From contig RDYN01000024.1 in assembly GCA_004293365.1 (NCBI GenBank), forward strand, positions 1 to 64,000: DNA of 64,000 bases, in the 5' to 3' direction. This stretch comes from Oscillatoriales cyanobacterium (GTDB lineage: Bacteria; Cyanobacteriota; Cyanobacteriia; Cyanobacteriales; Microcoleaceae). The translations under genes were made by a program, and so were the position numbers. The notes beneath the pieces were generated by a model. The model made no database searches. It was not told the origin of the DNA and saw only the letters and a program-made list of their open reading frames with translations. Shown piece after piece: positions 53,001-61,751 of this stretch (the first letter of the stretch is position 1; the number at the start of each line of letters is the position of its first letter).

Positions 53001-54052
53001 GCACAACTTTAACATACATCTATCGCATTCTATCTCCTTGGCTGAGCAGCTATTTACATTTAACCAATGCCGAAGTAAAAATATTTGCTCACCTGCACTG
53101 GGTTTTAAGCAGCGTACTCCTGATTTCAGCTTCTACCCACGAGATTAAATCCGGGCTAAATTTAGGATTAGTCACTGGTGCTCTATTAGTGCAATACGCT
53201 GTCTTGCAAGGGCGAAACAATCTCGATCGCCAATGGGCGCAAATTTGGATTTACTTAGGATGGCTAGAAGCCTTTGGCGTCCGGCTTTACTGGATAAATA
53301 CGCCTTTAGTCAAGTACATTTCCGGGCCGCTGGCGCCGTGGAAAGTTGCCTTTGCTTCTCTATTTGCCTATTTCATTTACATCTTACCTTGGGATAACTG
53401 GGGTTGGTCAAAAAAACCTTGGCAGATAATCGCTTCCCTGATTCCAATCATCGCTATTGTGGAATCTCCCGCTAAGTTTTATCCGATTAGCTTGCTGATA
53501 GCTGCCGCCTTCTATGTTTTCCTAGCTTGGGAAAAGCGCGAAGTCCGTTTTACCTACGCGAGTGTGGCCATAATTGACTGGATCTTGCTGCGCTGGTTTG
53601 GACAAATCGGATTGACTCAACCCGAATGGTATTTTACTCCTTTAGGGCTTTCTTTCCTTTACGTTGCTCAGTGCGATCGCGCTTTGCAACTACCAGCCCA
53701 AAAAACCCTGCGCCACAATCTGCGAATGCTAGCCACAGCGATGATTTGCGGCATACCTCTTTTGACTCAGCACAACCACGGTTTAGTTGCAGGATTTTTT
53801 AGCTTAGTGGCGATAGCAGCGGGTTTGGGGCTGCGAGTGCGGGCGTTTTTGTTTGTGGGGACAGGAATTTTCTTAATCAATGTTTTCTATCAGTTGGTGG
53901 TGCTGATTTTTGACTATCCCCTGATTAAATGGGCGATCGGCTTGGCTTTTGGGATTGTGTTTATCTGGGTTGCTGCTACTTTTGAGACGCGGCGCGATCG
54001 CATTTCGGCATTTGTCCAGCATTGGGTTGTACAATTGCAATCGTGGGATTGA
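50006..54052 (+). CDS. Giant DUF2157-like multi-pass membrane protein
   Basis: A 1348-aa protein. The N-terminal ~120 residues are soluble and include TGLDAWLRLGLISPAEVEQL, followed by about 30 or more transmembrane helices to the end, separated by very short loops. The first membrane part (WLLFLGVFMVVVSSGVLAAS) matches the DUF2157 family style. Proteins of this kind are common in filamentous cyanobacteria; the function is unknown. Trp residues are very frequent. ATG 50006 is consistent with the initial soluble region. No operon partner. Confidence 0.82.
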   Translation: MSSPKGRSSKIEFSILASHPELLTGLDAWLRLGLISPAEVEQLCSQHLVCPLPDRAVAVSEIDDRPLAPIPEPKVPALATQKALPSTTKNVPKRAETPQTPTFASQILQSLIAEISVVWLLFLGVFMVVVSSGVLAASQWEKFPAAGQYGVLLAYTLTFWAIGSWAKKQANLQLTAQTLQEVTLLLVPINFWAMDTFGLWRYPWDWAVAIVAAFILTWITGGIIKYQYQTLSGKNVTCAIALNHLGLSYLHWGWVFPGFSLAAVYLGTVGTTAATVYQVQQQRLKSITRGGNTETFPADFSSSRHFLTYKKAALVAYSLGILLGRAIFVKDVNIHEMGLALGICGVLLAWLDWQQPLASGTIRNNISNISNEQNPGNFFNWQLAGGALLGLGWLVCFREIPLQAIAISALAVWFFYNRLVRFWQKLDLLMLFAVGLQSIWLVWRVLPLEIQAQFVAFLTQLTNSQETPWAFWGVLLLPYLILTVSGAQWLYRSRKFQLAHFGENLALGLGSVLTVISAVNPFWRSVNLLISTVTLGWITWKYLIPDNSRQVVTPASAVDPHPNPAFWVSLTHIIGLCAISSGIDLFLPNQTANIWAAILLIFMVAEWGFFVWMKAANARENSAFFRWHPSGWQSGWYLGLVLAGLSFILLYSNLHSPWGLMWLAAPLALTAVAKYSETSYKQLASTLSSIALIVAQFLIFDFPVYRLMGLGLAALLMLVNTYYLIELPAAAIGVGFGLSFTAASLLKLGFVSGWAWAIAGAIALLCLWLLRSTIVRYSSTLPEPSTLAQIYDRALDGWAILVTSLLLTNITLYSFQLYDAGSTFSLPASTQVLAATLVIAAAIVFRSLGQLSPLAIYALAWSLELLTAVGLSFIGRNTINLAVANIALGLFTQLLGDWWRRRNPDYRQILPSIHVIPLIYGLLGLMLRSHTFTNSTGLISLGASLIAIGIGRRQQEFKPLVYLGLIGVSASAYESLLYQLSQTPRGAFGDGLIVLATLGTTLTYIYRILSPWLSSYLHLTNAEVKIFAHLHWVLSSVLLISASTHEIKSGLNLGLVTGALLVQYAVLQGRNNLDRQWAQIWIYLGWLEAFGVRLYWINTPLVKYISGPLAPWKVAFASLFAYFIYILPWDNWGWSKKPWQIIASLIPIIAIVESPAKFYPISLLIAAAFYVFLAWEKREVRFTYASVAIIDWILLRWFGQIGLTQPEWYFTPLGLSFLYVAQCDRALQLPAQKTLRHNLRMLATAMICGIPLLTQHNHGLVAGFFSLVAIAAGLGLRVRAFLFVGTGIFLINVFYQLVVLIFDYPLIKWAIGLAFGIVFIWVAATFETRRDRISAFVQHWVVQLQSWD

Positions 54053-54368
54053 ATTTTCTCCATCAAATCCTATCGCACGCGGAAGCCCGGTTTACCAAAA
54101 CAATATTTTTTTGTGATAACATCTAAAAAAAACGCCCTTTTTTTTCGGGTCAAAAGCTTGACAGGCCCGGCTTAAAAAGGTATTATATGATAATGGGAGT
54201 GGTGGCAATTTTCAAATTAAAGCTACCACTCCCATTATCTAAAATATACCTTAAAACTCAACCAAAATCAATAGGTAAAAATTCCTTTTTTTGCGCCGCG
54301 ATTTGAGATTGTGAAAGCAGCAAAAGCGATGGAACAGAAAAAGGGCAACTAAAAGGAGCGCAAAATAA
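54053..54368. other. Intergenic region with a large hairpin
   Basis: ATAATGGGAGTGGT near 54189-54202 pairs exactly with ACCACTCCCATTAT near 54225-54238, and the outer AAGGTAT (54178) pairs with ATACCTT (54246). The whole element spans about 54177-54253. It follows an A/T-rich CGCCCTTTTTTTTCGGGT segment. The remaining bases form the leader of the Uma2 gene, with AAAAGGAGCG as ribosome site. Confidence 0.75.
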
Positions 54369-54932
54369 ATGATGACAACTCAGTTAATCAAGCGCCTGTT
54401 CACAGTAAAAGAATATCATCTGATGATTGAATCTGGCATCTTTACCAAAGATGACCGAGTTGAATTGATTCGAGGAGAAATTGTTCAAACGGCCGCCGTC
54501 GGTAGAAGGCACACATCCCATGTCAAGCGTCTGACAGAGTTATTCTATATCCGCTTATTATCAAGAGCAACCATTGGAGTCCAAGATCCGGTAGAATTGG
54601 ACGATCGCTCCGAACCTGAACCGGATATTTCCTTACTGCGGCGGCGCGATGATTTTTATGAATTGGGACATCCTCAGTCGGAGGATATTTTACTAATTGT
54701 GGAAGTAGCGGATACAACCGCTGAAACTGACAGAAATATCAAAATTCCTCTTTATGCCGAAGCTGGTATTGCAGAAGTTTGGCTGGTAGATATTAACGAG
54801 CAATGTGTCGTAGTTTATCGCGAACCTGCTCCCTCGGGATACCAAAATATTCAAAGATTCCAGCGGGGTCAGACTTTATCTATTCTAGCTTTTCCAGATA
54901 TAGAAATTGCTGTAGTTGATGTATTGGGATAA
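54369..54932 (+). CDS. Uma2 family endonuclease
   Basis: A 187-aa PD-(D/E)XK protein. The conserved sequence is KDDRVELIRGEIVQ (start of the core), DRSEPEPDISLLRR (the Asp), ILLIVEVADTTAETDRNIKI (Glu-x-Val variant), and YAEAGIAEVWLVDI. The family is widely expanded in filamentous cyanobacteria; its role (restriction, repair or mobile) is uncertain. A Shine-Dalgarno sequence lies 5-10 bases upstream. Single gene. Confidence 0.93.
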   Translation: MMTTQLIKRLFTVKEYHLMIESGIFTKDDRVELIRGEIVQTAAVGRRHTSHVKRLTELFYIRLLSRATIGVQDPVELDDRSEPEPDISLLRRRDDFYELGHPQSEDILLIVEVADTTAETDRNIKIPLYAEAGIAEVWLVDINEQCVVVYREPAPSGYQNIQRFQRGQTLSILAFPDIEIAVVDVLG

Positions 54933-55235
54933 AAAGCTGGACTTATACTATTTTTTTTGTGGCGCGACTTGAGAGTCTAAATGAACAAGAATTAGCTAAG
55001 CTTTTGAGTTATTTTTCCTCTGACTGCATCCGATGGGCATCGAAATCCCTGTCGGAGTTGTCGTCATGTGCAGGACTTCTGCAAAAACCCTGAATTGCCT
55101 CCTTTATTGAGAATTTGTAAGATTGCGGGCGATCGGCTCTTGACATCTACCTCTCAAAATGAGAGAATAAAGACATACGCAAAACAAATGGACGCAAATC
55201 GATGATAAAAATTCAACAAAAAATATTAAAAATCC
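54933..55235. other. Intergenic region without recognisable elements
   Basis: About 300 bases between the Uma2 gene and the higB start. I see no repeat family, no hairpin with a T-run and no ORF. The last 60 bases are AT-rich and probably carry the higBA promoter. Confidence 0.55.
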
Positions 55236-55535
55236 ATGCACCTAATTTCAATTTGCACTCTCCGTGACGACGCTGCCATGTATCCCGATGTCCAAAAACA
55301 AATTGATAGCTGGTATGCGACTGTCAAGAAAGTAGAATGGCAGAACTTGGAGGATGTTCGCAAGATTTACCGGGATGCCGAAGCAGTGGGAAATTTCACT
55401 GTCTTTAATATCAAAGGTAACGAATATCGCCTGATTGTCGGCATAGACTACGAAACCCAAACTGTTTATTACAAATATTTCCTAACCCACGCTGAATACG
55501 ATAAAGACAAATGGAAAAATGACCCTTATTTTTGA
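55236..55535 (+). CDS. higB: HigB-type mRNA interferase toxin
   Basis: A 99-aa RelE-superfamily toxin of the HigB type (MHLISICTLRDDAAMYPDVQ, DSWYATVKKVEWQNL, NFTVFNIKGNEYRLIVGIDY, and YYKYFLTHAEYDKDKWKNDP). The YRLIV...YFLTHAEYDK pattern is diagnostic for the HigB_toxin family, which cuts mRNA on ribosomes. The toxin gene comes first, as usual for higBA. It overlaps the antitoxin by 17 bases. Confidence 0.93.
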   Translation: MHLISICTLRDDAAMYPDVQKQIDSWYATVKKVEWQNLEDVRKIYRDAEAVGNFTVFNIKGNEYRLIVGIDYETQTVYYKYFLTHAEYDKDKWKNDPYF

Positions 55536-55917
55536 TCGAGCTAATTATAGCAATTTGCTGGCAGAAGTCGCTCCACGGGCGATCGAAACCGAGGCAGAAT
55601 ACGATCGCCTCCTAGCAGTCGCAGAGGGGCTGACGTTCGCCAACAACCGCACTCCCGAAGAAAAAGCTTTACACAAGTTACTGGTAACGCTCATTGAAGT
55701 GTACGAGGCCGAAAATTATGCGATCGACAAATCCGAACCTCACGAGATTTTGCAACACATCATGGAAGCCAGCGGCACCCGTCAAGCTGACTTAGTTGGC
55801 ATCATTGGATCGAGTGGCGTAGTGTCTGAGGTTGTCAATGGCAAGCGGGCAATTAGCAAAGCACAAGCTAAGGCACTCGGCGATTATTTTAAAGTGTCGC
55901 CTAGTTTGTTCATTTAA
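55519..55917 (+). CDS. higA: HigA-type antitoxin with XRE-like HTH
   Basis: A 132-aa antitoxin. Residues 1-75 are acidic helices (EAEYDRLLAVAEGLTF, PEEKALHKLLVTLIEVYEAE), and the C-terminal HTH_3 domain is PHEILQHIMEASGTRQADLV, IGSSGVVSEVVNGKR and QAKALGDYFKVSPSLFI. It should neutralise HigB and repress the operon. This cyanobacterial HigA form is longer than the E. coli one. ATG 55519 lies inside the higB 3' end. Confidence 0.93.
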   Translation: MTLIFDRANYSNLLAEVAPRAIETEAEYDRLLAVAEGLTFANNRTPEEKALHKLLVTLIEVYEAENYAIDKSEPHEILQHIMEASGTRQADLVGIIGSSGVVSEVVNGKRAISKAQAKALGDYFKVSPSLFI

Positions 55918-56531
55918 TATGATGTAAATGCCAATTTACAACACTCATGCAGCAGGCTTCCGTAGGGTGTGTCGCTATCCACCATTTTTAAGAAAGACGG
56001 ATAATTTAAATGGCGACGCACCTGGGAGGTTCAATGAATCTATCAGGAAGCCCAATATGTTTCTGATAGTAAGCTTTTTTATAAATTGGCATCAAATGTT
56101 GGATTTGTTTGCTCACTTATTGAAAAGAATCAGGTGCGTCGCTACATTTACTGGCATTTTTTAGGTAAGGTGCGCATTGCGCACCCTACAAACTGGTATT
56201 TTTTAGGTAGGGTGCGCATTGCGCACCTTACATTTACTGGCATTTTTTAGGTAAGGTGCGCATTGCGCACCCTACAAACTGGTATTTTTTAGGTAGGGTG
56301 CGCATTGCGCACTCGACAAACTGGCATTTTTTACGTAAGGTGCGCAATGCGCACCCTATAAACTGGCATTTTTTAGGTAAGGTGCGCATTGCGCACCCGA
56401 CAAACTGGTATTTTTTAGGTAAGGTGCGCATTGCGCACCCGACAAACTGGTATTTTTTAATAATTAAAAACCCGGTTCCTCCAAGAAACCGGGTTTTTAA
56501 TCAGACGTTATTTATCCGCGTGTCATCGCAC
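55918..56531. repeat. GCGACGCACC repeats and seven-copy GTGCGCATTGCGCAC array
   Basis: A GTGTGTCGCTA / GGCGACGCACC hairpin lies at 55964-56022. From about 56160 to 56455 seven units of ~42 bp follow, each with GGTAAGGTGCGCATTGCGCA and ACAAACTGGTATTTTTTAG. The GTGCGCATTGCGCAC core is a near-perfect palindrome. An AAAAACCCGGTT / AACCGGGTTTTT hairpin (about 56467-56501) follows and lies 31 bases from the clpC stop. Confidence 0.92.
56467..56501 (-). terminator. Likely clpC terminator made of an AAACCCGGTTT repeat
   Basis: AAAAACCCGGTT and AACCGGGTTTTT pair across a CCTCCAAG-containing loop, and the arms give T-runs on both strands. It is the first hairpin beyond the clpC stop at 56532. Confidence 0.7.
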
Positions 56532-59003
56532 TTAATGGCTGAATGCGAATTCGGGTAATCTCGGTTCAGATTCGCCACCTGGCAATACCTTAACCTGACC
56601 GTTTTCATCCACATCTACGATCGCACTTTGGCCTTCTTTCAGCTTCCCAGATAGCATTTCCTCAGCCAGTACATCCTCCAACAACCGCATGATGGCGCGG
56701 CGCAAAGGCCTGGCACCGTAGCTGGGATTGTAGCCTTCTGTAACTAACAAATCCTTGAACTTGTCTGTCACCGACAAAGTAATACCCTGTTCGGTTAAGC
56801 GGCCGAAGACTTGCTGCAACATGATGTCTGCAATCTGCTTCACTTCTGGCTTGTTCAACTGGCGGAAGACGATAATCTCATCCAAGCGGTTGATAAATTC
56901 GGGACGGAAGAACTGTTTCAATTCTTCGTTTACCAAGCTGCGAACGCGGTTGTACTGCCCGTCTGCGGCACTTTCGGCAAACTCGAAGCCTAAACCGCCG
57001 CCGCCTTTTTCTATCACTCGCGAACCGATGTTTGATGTCATGATCAGCAGTGTATTCTTAAAGTCTACTGTCCGACCTTTGGCATCGGTCAAACGGCCGT
57101 CTTCCAAGATTTGCAGCATCATGTTGAAGACATCCGGGTGAGCTTTTTCGATTTCGTCGAACAAGACTACTGTGTAAGGACGGCGCCGGACTGCTTCTGT
57201 TAGTTGGCCGCCTTCGTCGTAGCCGACGTAACCCGGAGGCGAACCGATGAGTTTAGAAACAGTGTGGCGTTCCATAAACTCGGACATATCTAACCGAATC
57301 ATCGCTTCTTCAGAACCGAAGAAATATGTTGCTAAGGCTTTTGTCAGTTCTGTTTTGCCGACGCCTGTGGGGCCGGAAAAGATGAAGCTGGCGATCGGGC
57401 GATCGGGATTTTTCAAGCCTACCCGCGCGCGGCGGATCGCCCGAGAAACTGCGCTGACAGCTTCTTCCTGGCCGATCAAGCGCTGGTGCAAGGTATCTTC
57501 CATGTGCAGCAGCAATTCCGATTCCGATTCTGTCAGCTTGCTAACAGGTACTCCCGTCCAATTTGCCACGATGTGGGCGATGTCTTCTTCGGTGACAATA
57601 GGAGAGGCTTTGACTTGGCTTTTGTTGATCGTTGCTTCCGCGATTTCGGCTTCGATTTCTAATTCGCGATCGCGCAATTTTCCAGCTTTGTCGAAGTCTT
57701 GCTCGCGCACTGCTGCATCTTTTTCTTTGGTAACAGCCGGCAGTTGTTTCTTGAGCTCTTTAACTTCGGGCGGGGTTTGCGAGTTCATCACGCGGACGCG
57801 GGAACCTGCTTCGTCAATTAAGTCGATCGCCTTGTCTGGCAAAAATCGATCGTTAATGTACCTGTCTGACAGTGTAGCCGCTGCTTCTAAAGCTGCATCG
57901 GAAATTGTCAGTCGGTGGTGCTGTTCGTAGGCCGATCGCAAACCGTACAATATTTCTATTGTTTCAGCCACACTCGGTTCGCCAACTTTAATCGGTTGGA
58001 AACGGCGTTCTAGGGCTGCATCGCGCTCGATGTGCTTGCGGTATTCGTCCAAAGTCGTCGCGCCGACACACTGCAATTCGCCTCGGGCGAGGGCTGGTTT
58101 GAGCATATTGGAAGCATCCATGCTGCCTTGAATCGCGCCTGCACCGACTAAGGTGTGAATTTCATCAATTACCAGAATGATGTTGCCTGCTGCGCGAATT
58201 TCTGCCATGATTTTCGTCAGCCGTTCCTCAAATTCGCCGCGGAATTTTGTACCGGCAATCAGCGAACCCATATCGAGGCTGATTACTTGTTTGTCTTCTA
58301 AAATTTCCGGGACGTTTCTGTTAATAATTCGCTGAGCGAGGCCTTCGGCGAGGGCTGTTTTGCCTACTCCCGGTTCGCCTACTAACACTGGATTGTTCTT
58401 CGTGCGGCGCCCCAGCACTTGGATCACGCGCTCGATTTCATTTTCGCGGCCCACGACTGGATCGAGTTTGCCGGCGGCTGCTAGCTTGGTTAAGTTAGTG
58501 CCGAATTCTTCTAAAGTCGGGATTTTGCGATCGCCACCGCTATCTCCTCGGCCTCCGGGTACTGCCGCCACTTCTCCCACGGCACGAATTACCTGCGTGC
58601 GAACTCTCTGGCGATCGATTCCCAGGTTTTGCAGCACCTTCGCCGCCACACCTTCATCGTCTTGAATCAAGCCAAGCAGAATGTGCTCGGTGCCGATGTA
58701 ATTGTGACCCAACTGCCGCGCTTCATTCAGCGCCGTCTCAAAAATGCGCTTGACGCGGGGTGTAAACGGAATTTCTGGCGGGAGAAACCCGGAACCTCTA
58801 CCGATGATATTTTCGATTTCATTGCGCGCCTCTTTCAAATTGAGGCCCATATCCAGTAATACTTTTGCAGCGATGCCAGTACCTTCGCCCACGAGTCCCA
58901 GAAGGATTTGCTCGGTGCCTACAAAATTGTGACCGAGGCGCCGCGCTTCCTCTTGGGCTAGCATGATTGCTTTAATGGCTTGTTCTGTAAAGCGTTCAAA
59001 CAT
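56532..59003 (-). CDS. clpC: ATP-dependent Clp protease ATP-binding subunit ClpC
   Basis: An 823-aa Hsp100 unfoldase. Two Clp_N repeats occupy residues 1-145 ([42 protein letters not shown]). AAA-1 has Walker [14 protein letters not shown] (~207). The UVR/middle domain has [16 protein letters not shown] (~430), and AAA-2 has Walker [15 protein letters not shown] (~550) with the later [12 protein letters not shown]. The C-terminus includes LPEFAFSH. It feeds substrates to ClpP and is essential in cyanobacteria. No missing residues. Confidence 0.97.
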   Translation of the reverse strand: MFERFTEQAIKAIMLAQEEARRLGHNFVGTEQILLGLVGEGTGIAAKVLLDMGLNLKEARNEIENIIGRGSGFLPPEIPFTPRVKRIFETALNEARQLGHNYIGTEHILLGLIQDDEGVAAKVLQNLGIDRQRVRTQVIRAVGEVAAVPGGRGDSGGDRKIPTLEEFGTNLTKLAAAGKLDPVVGRENEIERVIQVLGRRTKNNPVLVGEPGVGKTALAEGLAQRIINRNVPEILEDKQVISLDMGSLIAGTKFRGEFEERLTKIMAEIRAAGNIILVIDEIHTLVGAGAIQGSMDASNMLKPALARGELQCVGATTLDEYRKHIERDAALERRFQPIKVGEPSVAETIEILYGLRSAYEQHHRLTISDAALEAAATLSDRYINDRFLPDKAIDLIDEAGSRVRVMNSQTPPEVKELKKQLPAVTKEKDAAVREQDFDKAGKLRDRELEIEAEIAEATINKSQVKASPIVTEEDIAHIVANWTGVPVSKLTESESELLLHMEDTLHQRLIGQEEAVSAVSRAIRRARVGLKNPDRPIASFIFSGPTGVGKTELTKALATYFFGSEEAMIRLDMSEFMERHTVSKLIGSPPGYVGYDEGGQLTEAVRRRPYTVVLFDEIEKAHPDVFNMMLQILEDGRLTDAKGRTVDFKNTLLIMTSNIGSRVIEKGGGGLGFEFAESAADGQYNRVRSLVNEELKQFFRPEFINRLDEIIVFRQLNKPEVKQIADIMLQQVFGRLTEQGITLSVTDKFKDLLVTEGYNPSYGARPLRRAIMRLLEDVLAEEMLSGKLKEGQSAIVDVDENGQVKVLPGGESEPRLPEFAFSH

Positions 59004-59665
59004 ATTTTTTCCTTCCTACTGTCTTGGCGAGGGCTGTATCGCTGCTGGTGAGGAGCGATTTGGAACACTACACAAATTATATATGTAAATTTTTGTGTAT
59101 TTCCTTCTTTAACAATGTATCGCTAGTAATTGGGGGGCGGACAGTGGGGAGAGCCGAATAGCAGGGGTGTGGTTGCCGTCTCGCAGTACGCTCTACAATA
59201 CGAGCTACAAGTGGCAATGCAAATTAAGGCTAAGAATGTTGTACCTCACTCTACTTGGCGGCTGCCACCCTGTCAAGCATTTTCTCAAAGAAAGCAAGCA
59301 AAAGTGCCTTAAGGATAAGCCGGGAATGCTTTTGTTGGAAATGACGCGCTTTGGGGAAAAGTATTTCACCCCAAAGCAATTTTATTTTAACTGGTTAAGG
59401 GACTGCTGCGGACGTGCGATCGCAATTGCCAAATCGGCAGCGTTTTTTAATTCCTATTAGTCGCCTACTTCCAGAATTAATTAGGATGGCTTGAGACTCA
59501 GCATTTTTTGCGGCGATTTTGCCTTTTAGATTATGACAATTTACCTCATTTTACCATAAAGAATTGGTTTAAAGCCGGAACCCCGATCGGGAGAAATTAA
59601 AATTCGACTATTCATTACTCCAATCCTCTTCCTTATAGGTAGAAGTCGCACTCATCTGTCAACTG
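59004..59665. other. Intergenic region upstream of clpC with one hairpin
   Basis: A 97-codon frame at 59167-59460 has no domain, an odd composition and no good ribosome site; I do not call it. GCTTTGGGG (59348-59356) pairs with CCCCAAAGC (59369-59377) and is followed by AATTTTATTTT, a possible terminator on the plus strand. The first 100 bases contain the clpC leader. Confidence 0.55.
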
Positions 59666-60304
59666 TCAACTGAATGAAAGCCATTGTGCCAGCAACTGTT
59701 CAATAACTTTCACGAAGCCGATCGCAATTTGAATCAGCGGCCAACCCACAAAACAAATTAACACCGCCCAGCGAGTTTGAATATCCAAACCTTGGCGAAC
59801 CGCCACAATTACAGCCAGCAAACTCCACACAGCTAATATCCGCTCTATTCCTTCTCCCAGCAACGGAATTAACGTTAAGAAGTTCAGCACTTGGGGAGCG
59901 TAGGCAAATCCGATCGGCACCAGCAACTCCCCATAAGTGACGTGACCCGGTTTCAGCCACTCCCCGATTTTAAAGATAGTAAAAGTCCAAAAATAATAAC
60001 CCCCCACGATTGCCAAAGCATCTATCCAAAGTGCTAAAAACAACACCGATAGTTCAGTTCGATTGATTAACAAAATAACGGCATTGCCCAAAACCCGGGA
60101 CACCGCTGCTAAAATTACGATCGTTAAAGCTATCCGCTTAGTTCTGCGAGTGTAGGGAGTTTTTTCGTAAAAATTTGCGTTCAAAGAAAGTGCGTTCCAA
60201 AGCGTTGCCCGCAAACCTGTAATTGAATCTTCTCCTTTCACCTTTAATCCCTGCTCCTCTAGATAGTTGACAACTTTAACAAAATAAGCTCTAATACAGC
60301 ACAA
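59666..60304 (-). CDS. Yip1-family-like membrane protein
   Basis: A 212-aa protein with a ~55-residue soluble N-terminus (KVVNYLEEQGLKVKGEDSI) and five transmembrane helices. The motifs FWTFTIFKIGEWLKPGHVTY and GELLVPIGFAYAPQVLNFLT are typical of Yip1-like proteins in bacteria, where the second helix pair has F-x-x-A-P. The function is unknown. The first codons MCCIRAYFV are atypical and the true start may be an internal codon near residue 10. Confidence 0.75.
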   Translation of the reverse strand: MCCIRAYFVKVVNYLEEQGLKVKGEDSITGLRATLWNALSLNANFYEKTPYTRRTKRIALTIVILAAVSRVLGNAVILLINRTELSVLFLALWIDALAIVGGYYFWTFTIFKIGEWLKPGHVTYGELLVPIGFAYAPQVLNFLTLIPLLGEGIERILAVWSLLAVIVAVRQGLDIQTRWAVLICFVGWPLIQIAIGFVKVIEQLLAQWLSFS

Positions 60305-60512
60305 TCACCGAAATATTTCTACGTAATTAGGTAATTAATATCAATTTTTTATGAGGCTGCTCCCGAATCTGATCTCCCTGATACCCCCCTTAATAAGGGG
60401 GGGGACAAGATTCCTATCAAAGTCCCCTTATTAAGGGGGATGCGAGGGGGATCGGAATATGTGCAACGCCCCATTAAATTGGTATAACAGGCATTCTACC
60501 AGATTTTATTAA
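60305..60512. repeat. Intergenic copy of the GGGGGATCGGAATATG element
   Basis: A CCCCCCTTAATAAGGGGGG palindrome (60384-60403) and its second copy CCCCTTATTAAGGGGG (60423-60438), followed by GATGCGAGGGGGATC and ATTAAATTGGTATAA, match the element at 27620-27720. No gene. Confidence 0.8.
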
Positions 60513-61535
60513 ATGCTAAGATTGATTTTGCAGGTACTTGCGTGGCTGCGCGGGGGAAGTTTAAATTTGTTGAGCATCGCAGGTGTAATCCTGATAATTT
60601 GGGGCATTCTTTCGCCGGTGGGAACTGTGATCTGGTGGCTGGGTCAAAGTGCCGAAACTTTGGGTATCAAGAAAAATCCGCCGGAGATATTGCCCTCAAA
60701 CAACGGCAATCTAGAAGCGCGCAAGTCTTCGCAGCTCAATTGTTATATCATTTTTTTACCGGGAGTTGGCGATTTTTCGGGGGACGAATTAACGCCGGGA
60801 GAAGAGTTTTTTCTCAAGCGTTTAGTTAAATTTCACCCGCAGTGCGTAGCAGTGGGCGATATTTTTCCTTATTCAGCTTCTAACAAAAGTTTGGGAGGAG
60901 AGCGGTTGCTAGCTCCTTTTTGGCGGTTTGCAGAACAGGAAAAATTCGGGCCAATTGCGGGAGACATATTCATCAAAATTCGCAATCTCTGGAGGTTTGC
61001 AATTTCTCTAGATTATCGCTACGGTTTTGCATACAATCAGGGAATTGCTAATGCAATTATCGATCGCATGAATGCTAAATCTCCCATTTCAGCTAATCCT
61101 CAAAAACCTGTGAAAGTTATTTTAATTGGCACTAGCGGCGGCGCTCAAGTTGCTTTGGGTGCTACTCGCTATCTTAAGGAATGGCTGAATGCAGAAGTTA
61201 CTGTTGTTTCAGTTGGGGGCGTGTTTTCGGGAGAAAATGGTTTTGGAGAAGCCGATCGCATTTTTCATCTTCGCGGGACTCGCGATGCAATTGAGGATAT
61301 TGGCGGCATAGTTTTTCCCACTCGCTGGTACTGGTACGCGACTTCACCTTTCAATCAAGCGCGTTCGCAAGGCCGCTATGCAGAAGCTGTCAGCGGCCCT
61401 CACAAGCACGACGGCGATGATGGATATTTTGGGGAAAATGTGGCGGAGAACGGTCAAAAGTATGTAGATATCACGCTGAATAAGATTAATCAATTGCCTG
61501 TTTGGTCTGAGGGCGCGGCCCAAAGAGAGGACTGA
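60513..61535 (+). CDS. Alpha/beta-hydrolase-like protein with N-terminal membrane anchor
   Basis: A 340-aa protein. Residues ~15-50 form a transmembrane helix pair (NLLSIAGVILIIWGILSPVG). The rest resembles a serine hydrolase: the first strand CYIIFLPGVGDFSGDELTPG, a nucleophile-elbow-like VILIGTSGGAQVALGATRYL (G-T-S-G-G), then VTVVSVGGVFSG and a C-terminal His (GPHKHDGDDGYF). I recall homologues only as cyanobacterial hypotheticals. The stop codon at 61533 lies inside an AGGACTGAAGTCC repeat, so the last four residues (QRED) come from the repeat. Confidence 0.7.
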   Translation: MLRLILQVLAWLRGGSLNLLSIAGVILIIWGILSPVGTVIWWLGQSAETLGIKKNPPEILPSNNGNLEARKSSQLNCYIIFLPGVGDFSGDELTPGEEFFLKRLVKFHPQCVAVGDIFPYSASNKSLGGERLLAPFWRFAEQEKFGPIAGDIFIKIRNLWRFAISLDYRYGFAYNQGIANAIIDRMNAKSPISANPQKPVKVILIGTSGGAQVALGATRYLKEWLNAEVTVVSVGGVFSGENGFGEADRIFHLRGTRDAIEDIGGIVFPTRWYWYATSPFNQARSQGRYAEAVSGPHKHDGDDGYFGENVAENGQKYVDITLNKINQLPVWSEGAAQRED

Positions 61536-61726
61536 AGTCCTCACTACAAACCTATAATTAGGTTCGTAGTGAGGACTTTAGTCCTTCTTAATTCCTAAAG
61601 ATTAGACTTGAATTGCAAAAATAATTAGGATGGGCTTTGAGCAGCGTCCTAAATTTTGATTAAAAAGACTTTGGCAATTCAAGTCTATTAATCAAGAGAG
61701 GACTGAAGTCCTCACTACTAACCTAT
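61524..61726. repeat. Split pair of AGGACTGAAGTCC-family repeats
   Basis: A left arm pair at 61524-61590 (AGAGAGGACTGAAGTCCTCA, then GTTCGTAGTGAGGACTTTAG) and a second arm at 61695-61726 (AAGAGAGGACTGAAGTCCTC) flank ~100 bases containing GATTAGACTTGAATTGC and its inverted partner GCAATTCAAGTCTATTAATC. The whole can form nested hairpins. Confidence 0.8.
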
Positions 61727-61751
61727 TTTTTTATGGTCGATCGATCGCAGA

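Noticed and set aside
56234-56558. Repeat-protein-like ORFs (65 and 100 codons)
   Set aside because: They arise from the seven 42-bp GTGCGCATTGCGCAC units, whose length is a multiple of three.
59130-59460. 60- and 97-codon ORFs upstream of clpC
   Set aside because: No domain, unusual composition, contains a hairpin, and lies in the probable clpC leader.
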